From Strigops habroptila (taxonomy: Eukaryota > Chordata > Aves > Psittaciformes > Psittacidae), in assembly GCF_004027225.2 (NCBI RefSeq), contig NC_044278.2, forward strand, positions 94,356,743 through 94,420,742: 64,000 nt of DNA, written 5' to 3'. Each line of letters starts with the position of its first letter. Positions within the stretch are counted from its first letter, which is position 1. Positions 61,301 to 64,000 of this stretch are shown piece after piece. A model generated the notes under the pieces. That model searched no databases, was not told the DNA's origin, and saw only the letters and a program-made list of their open reading frames with translations. The position numbers were made by a program, and so were the translations under genes.

Positions 61301-62837
61301 TCATTAGCTCTCCCTCAGGCCACCTATTCCTGTGACATTTTCATGGGGAAAAGTCAGAGGAGGGAAGGTCAGGGAGACTTGCCTCCAATCTCAGGTGCAT
61401 TTTCAAATCTGAGAGTATGAAATATGACAAGGAGTGGAACGTACAGGTGTCTTCTTCATACCAATTTATTTGCAGTGTGATCTTTGGTGAGATTGAGAGT
61501 TATCACTGTCCCCGAGTCTGGAAAGCATAGAGAGTAAGGCAGTGTCTGGCTAAGCATGAACAGGAGGCCGAGGAAGCAGCTTGCCTGGGGGATGCTGGCT
61601 GAGCAGAGCTGAAGTCCAAGATAGCCAGACAGCAGCTACAATCCTGCCATCCACTGGGAGTCAGGAGGGAGCTGGGTTTAATGTTCTCCTTCAGGGGATG
61701 TAGACTGATGACAGCTGTGTAACCACTTTATCCATGGTGATTACAAGTGATTAGAAGTGACTAACCTTATGATAAAGAGCTGAATATTTAGTTTGAAAAA
61801 TTGCAAGAGGTGCCATAGGTCTCCAGCCTAGCTCTGTGCAGAGGGATAAGGTGCTACTCATTCATATTTAAAGCTCCTGGATGGACAAACCTGCTACTTC
61901 TGTGGCTCAGCAAAATGCAGCAAAGCAGGTCAAACACCCTTTTTCCTTTCTGTGTATTGTACTCAGTTAATGTTATTTAAATTGCATTGGTGTTTTTAAG
62001 TAAGTTCCCTGTAGCAATGGTTTAATTTCTAGTCAAAAGGAGTTACAAATTTACAGTTGTCACTGGCTTAATACGTTAATTTAAAAAGGAAAAGACCCTC
62101 TAAAAGGGATCAACTCCAGCCACTTGTGATATTCCTCCTGTTTAGCACAAAGGATCTTTTTCTATTCCATGTCACACAGCTTCACTGTTAAGGCCCCTAG
62201 GAGAATAGATTTGGGGATAATTGCACTTTGAGAAAGAAAGACCATATGTTTGTAACAGGATCTTCTCAAATCACGTCATCAGTCTGCCTTTTTAGCTCCT
62301 GAGGGCTCCTCAGGGCTGATGTATTACATGCTATGATGCTACGTACACAGTAATACTTAAAAGAAAAAAAAAAAAGTAGTAATAAGATGGAAATTATAGA
62401 AAGATCTTAGATATTCCATTATCATATGCAACTAATGTGATGGCTCCTGGAGCAATCTAAGTCACAAGATCCTCTGCTATCCCAGTTTTTATACTTCTGG
62501 GCTTTTAATTATTGCTTGTGTTGAATGCTGATAATTTACTTAACTCTGCCTTAATCCTCCACTAAACTGAAGAGTGATTTCTTCTGGTATCTCTCTGAGA
62601 TTGCTCCAGCAGTGCTGCTTGACCTCATTGTGTAGTTTAAAAAGAGACTGAATGTAACTATCAGATAAGTTGTTTAATCATTATTATTATTTTTTAGCAA
62701 TAATTCTGCACTGAGTCTGCAGGGCACAGACAGCCAAAACTGTAATTCTTCCAGATTTTCTAGACCTCAGACCAGGTCCCACTTTAATCCAGATCTTTGT
62801 CTTGTTTCTCCACACCTCCTTTTGTGGTTGCTTGCAG

Positions 62838-63146
62838 AGGCTGCTGATAAAGCAAATGGTCAGCTTCTTAATAGTTATACAAGGAAACTGCATGAATGGC
62901 TGGAGAGTTACTGGGGTAGATATTCTGATGCAATGGATAATTTGGAAGGAAAACCAGGTGAGAAGCAGGTTAGAGACCTGCTTTGGTCTGAACATTATTA
63001 TTCAGGATCCTGTGCTTTACGCTTCCCTCCCCACCCAGTGGGTAATGCCCTTCACCCTGACTACACTGCTCTTCTGTTAAATCAGTCAGTGCCCTGGTCA
63101 CTTTTAGAAGACGACAGGCTCGAAGAAGAGGTGAAAAAGTGTCTAG
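62838..63146 (+). CDS. Unrecognised exon-like open frame, antisense within the HTR2A intron
   Basis: A good acceptor (a pyrimidine-rich tract with TTTCTCCACACC, ending GGTTGCTTGCAG at 62837) precedes 309 nt without a stop. These end at CTAG|GTAGGT, a plausible donor at 63147. Entering in phase 1 and leaving in phase 1, the exon encodes about 102 residues: AADKANGQLLNSYTRKLHEW, later SYWGRYSDAMDNLEG, then VRDLLWSEHYYSGSCALRFP, and finally LLNQSVPWSLLEDDRLEEEV and KKCLG. The composition is protein-like, with many W, Y, D and E residues, two or three Cys and one N-glycosylation motif (NQS). The open frame extends to 62822-63238 if unspliced. I do not recognise the family. It may be an exon of an unannotated + strand gene, a stranded exon of a lost or moved gene, or chance. 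The splice-site agreement makes chance less likely. An internal CAG|GTGAGA at 62958 is another possible donor. Confidence 0.35.
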
Positions 63147-64000
63147 GTAGGTGCTATAGCACAATCCTTAGGCTTTTCTTTCTGCTAAATGTCACAAACC
63201 ACCTTGAAAATGCAAAACAAATATATGAACTGCCCTAGCAACAAGAAACAGCTACTCTGAATGCTGGGGGTACGTCCTGCAGTGGTATGCAAGGCAGCAC
63301 TGGTTTTAGCCTGGGAATATTTGACCTAAAACTTTTGGGCATTTTTATGCTTATAAAGTAAAAGTTACGCTGTTTACTCAGTGCACCTGAGACACAGTAT
63401 TTATCTCAGGAAACTCACAGTTCAGCTCAGGCTATAATCCCAGCAATAGTGGTCAACTTGACATTTCAAAACTCAGACCAAGTATGAAATCATAACGAAA
63501 GTTATGTTCTACCAGAAGCAAACAAGTCTTCCCAGTAGGTGTGATTTACTTGCAACATAAACACAGGGCTGAATACCGTGAAATAAACGGCTCCAGTTTT
63601 CATCAGCCAGAAAAGACAGCCCTTATCGCGATGCCTCAGCCTGCTTTCAGGATGTCATAGGAGTTTGACAGGCTGTTTTCCATTAATGAGTCTGGAGGAC
63701 ATCATAGGAAAAATTAGCTGACAGGTATTTCTACATTTGTTGTAGGTAATTAGGAATATGTTGTCTCAGCTCTGACAAAACCCTTGACTTATTAGCCGGG
63801 TTTCTGCTTAGAAATGATGCCAATGGCATGGGCCAGGAAATGCATTGGGAAAGTTAATTGCAGCCTGGATGTGATAGTTTGTAATGATCCTGATAATCCT
63901 GCTAAGGATTTAATTTAAAAGCAGAATTCTGTGATACATTTTTCTTTCTTAAGATCATAAAATGCAAAATCTGGCTTCAATAAAATTTAATTCTTTAAAA

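Larger units (their letters stand above)
52823..64000 (-). other. HTR2A: HTR2A intron (preceding the last coding exon)
   Basis: No TM1-TM4 coding sequence of HTR2A is visible here, so the intron continues past the right edge. It contains a nested hairpin (58318-58376), poly(A)/poly(T) runs near 59761 and 60067, and an unexplained exon-like frame on the opposite strand (62838-63146). Confidence 0.75.

Noticed and set aside
62687-63164. Minus-strand frames opposite the orphan exon
   Set aside because: They were considered as HTR2A exon candidates, but they contain no TM2-TM4 sequence of the receptor. They are shadows of the + strand frame.
1-64000. CRISPR array, tRNA/rRNA genes, prokaryotic operon or prophage
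   Set aside because: I found no regularly spaced repeats, tRNA box pattern or dense gene arrangement. Introns, CpG island and CR1 elements show a vertebrate nuclear genome.

Overview
This is a vertebrate nuclear window, almost certainly from a bird. The evidence is: several CR1 LINE 3' ends carrying the avian ATTCTATG-type terminal repeat; a long LTR of a kind I associate with bird endogenous retroviruses; short AT-rich introns; and the gene order LRCH1 - ESD - HTR2A, which matches human 13q14 and, from memory, chicken chromosome 1. The species cannot be fixed from the sequence. Only a small part of the window is coding, and most long open frames are chance or antisense frames.

Layout. (1) 1-18.2 kb, + strand: the 3' end of LRCH1. 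Two alternative last coding exons are present. A proximal one (6772-6978) encodes a C-terminal transmembrane tail. The distal one (15744-15857) encodes the usual soluble end of the calponin-homology domain and is followed by a long 3'UTR with poly(A) signals near 18.1-18.2 kb. (2) 18.2-21.6 kb: a tail-to-tail spacer holding two CR1 fragments in opposite orientation. (3) 21.6-35.3 kb, - strand: a complete ESD gene (S-formylglutathione hydrolase). All eight coding exons can be placed and give 282 residues with an intact Ser149-Asp226-His260 triad. A CpG island with a probable non-coding first exon lies at 34.8-35.6 kb. The last intron uses a GC-AG splice pair. (4) 35.6-51.5 kb: intergenic, holding a decayed CR1 (about 40.5-41.7 kb), a solo-LTR-like element (45.29-46.42 kb) and, 16 bp further on, a younger 1 kb CR1 (46.43-47.45 kb). 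(5) 51.5-52.82 kb, - strand: the last coding exon of HTR2A (TM5 to C-terminus). The remainder, to 64 kb, is its upstream intron.

The three genes are neighbours by old synteny and do not form a pathway. ESD hydrolyses S-formylglutathione in formaldehyde detoxification, HTR2A is a Gq-coupled serotonin receptor, and LRCH1 is a leucine-rich-repeat/CH adaptor. Least explained items: an exon-like open frame (62838-63146, + strand) lying antisense inside the HTR2A intron and bounded by good splice sites; a decayed coding-like fragment at about 14990-15185; and a 90-nt imperfect hairpin just upstream of the LRCH1 alternative exon. I found no CRISPR array, tRNA, rRNA or prokaryotic-style system.
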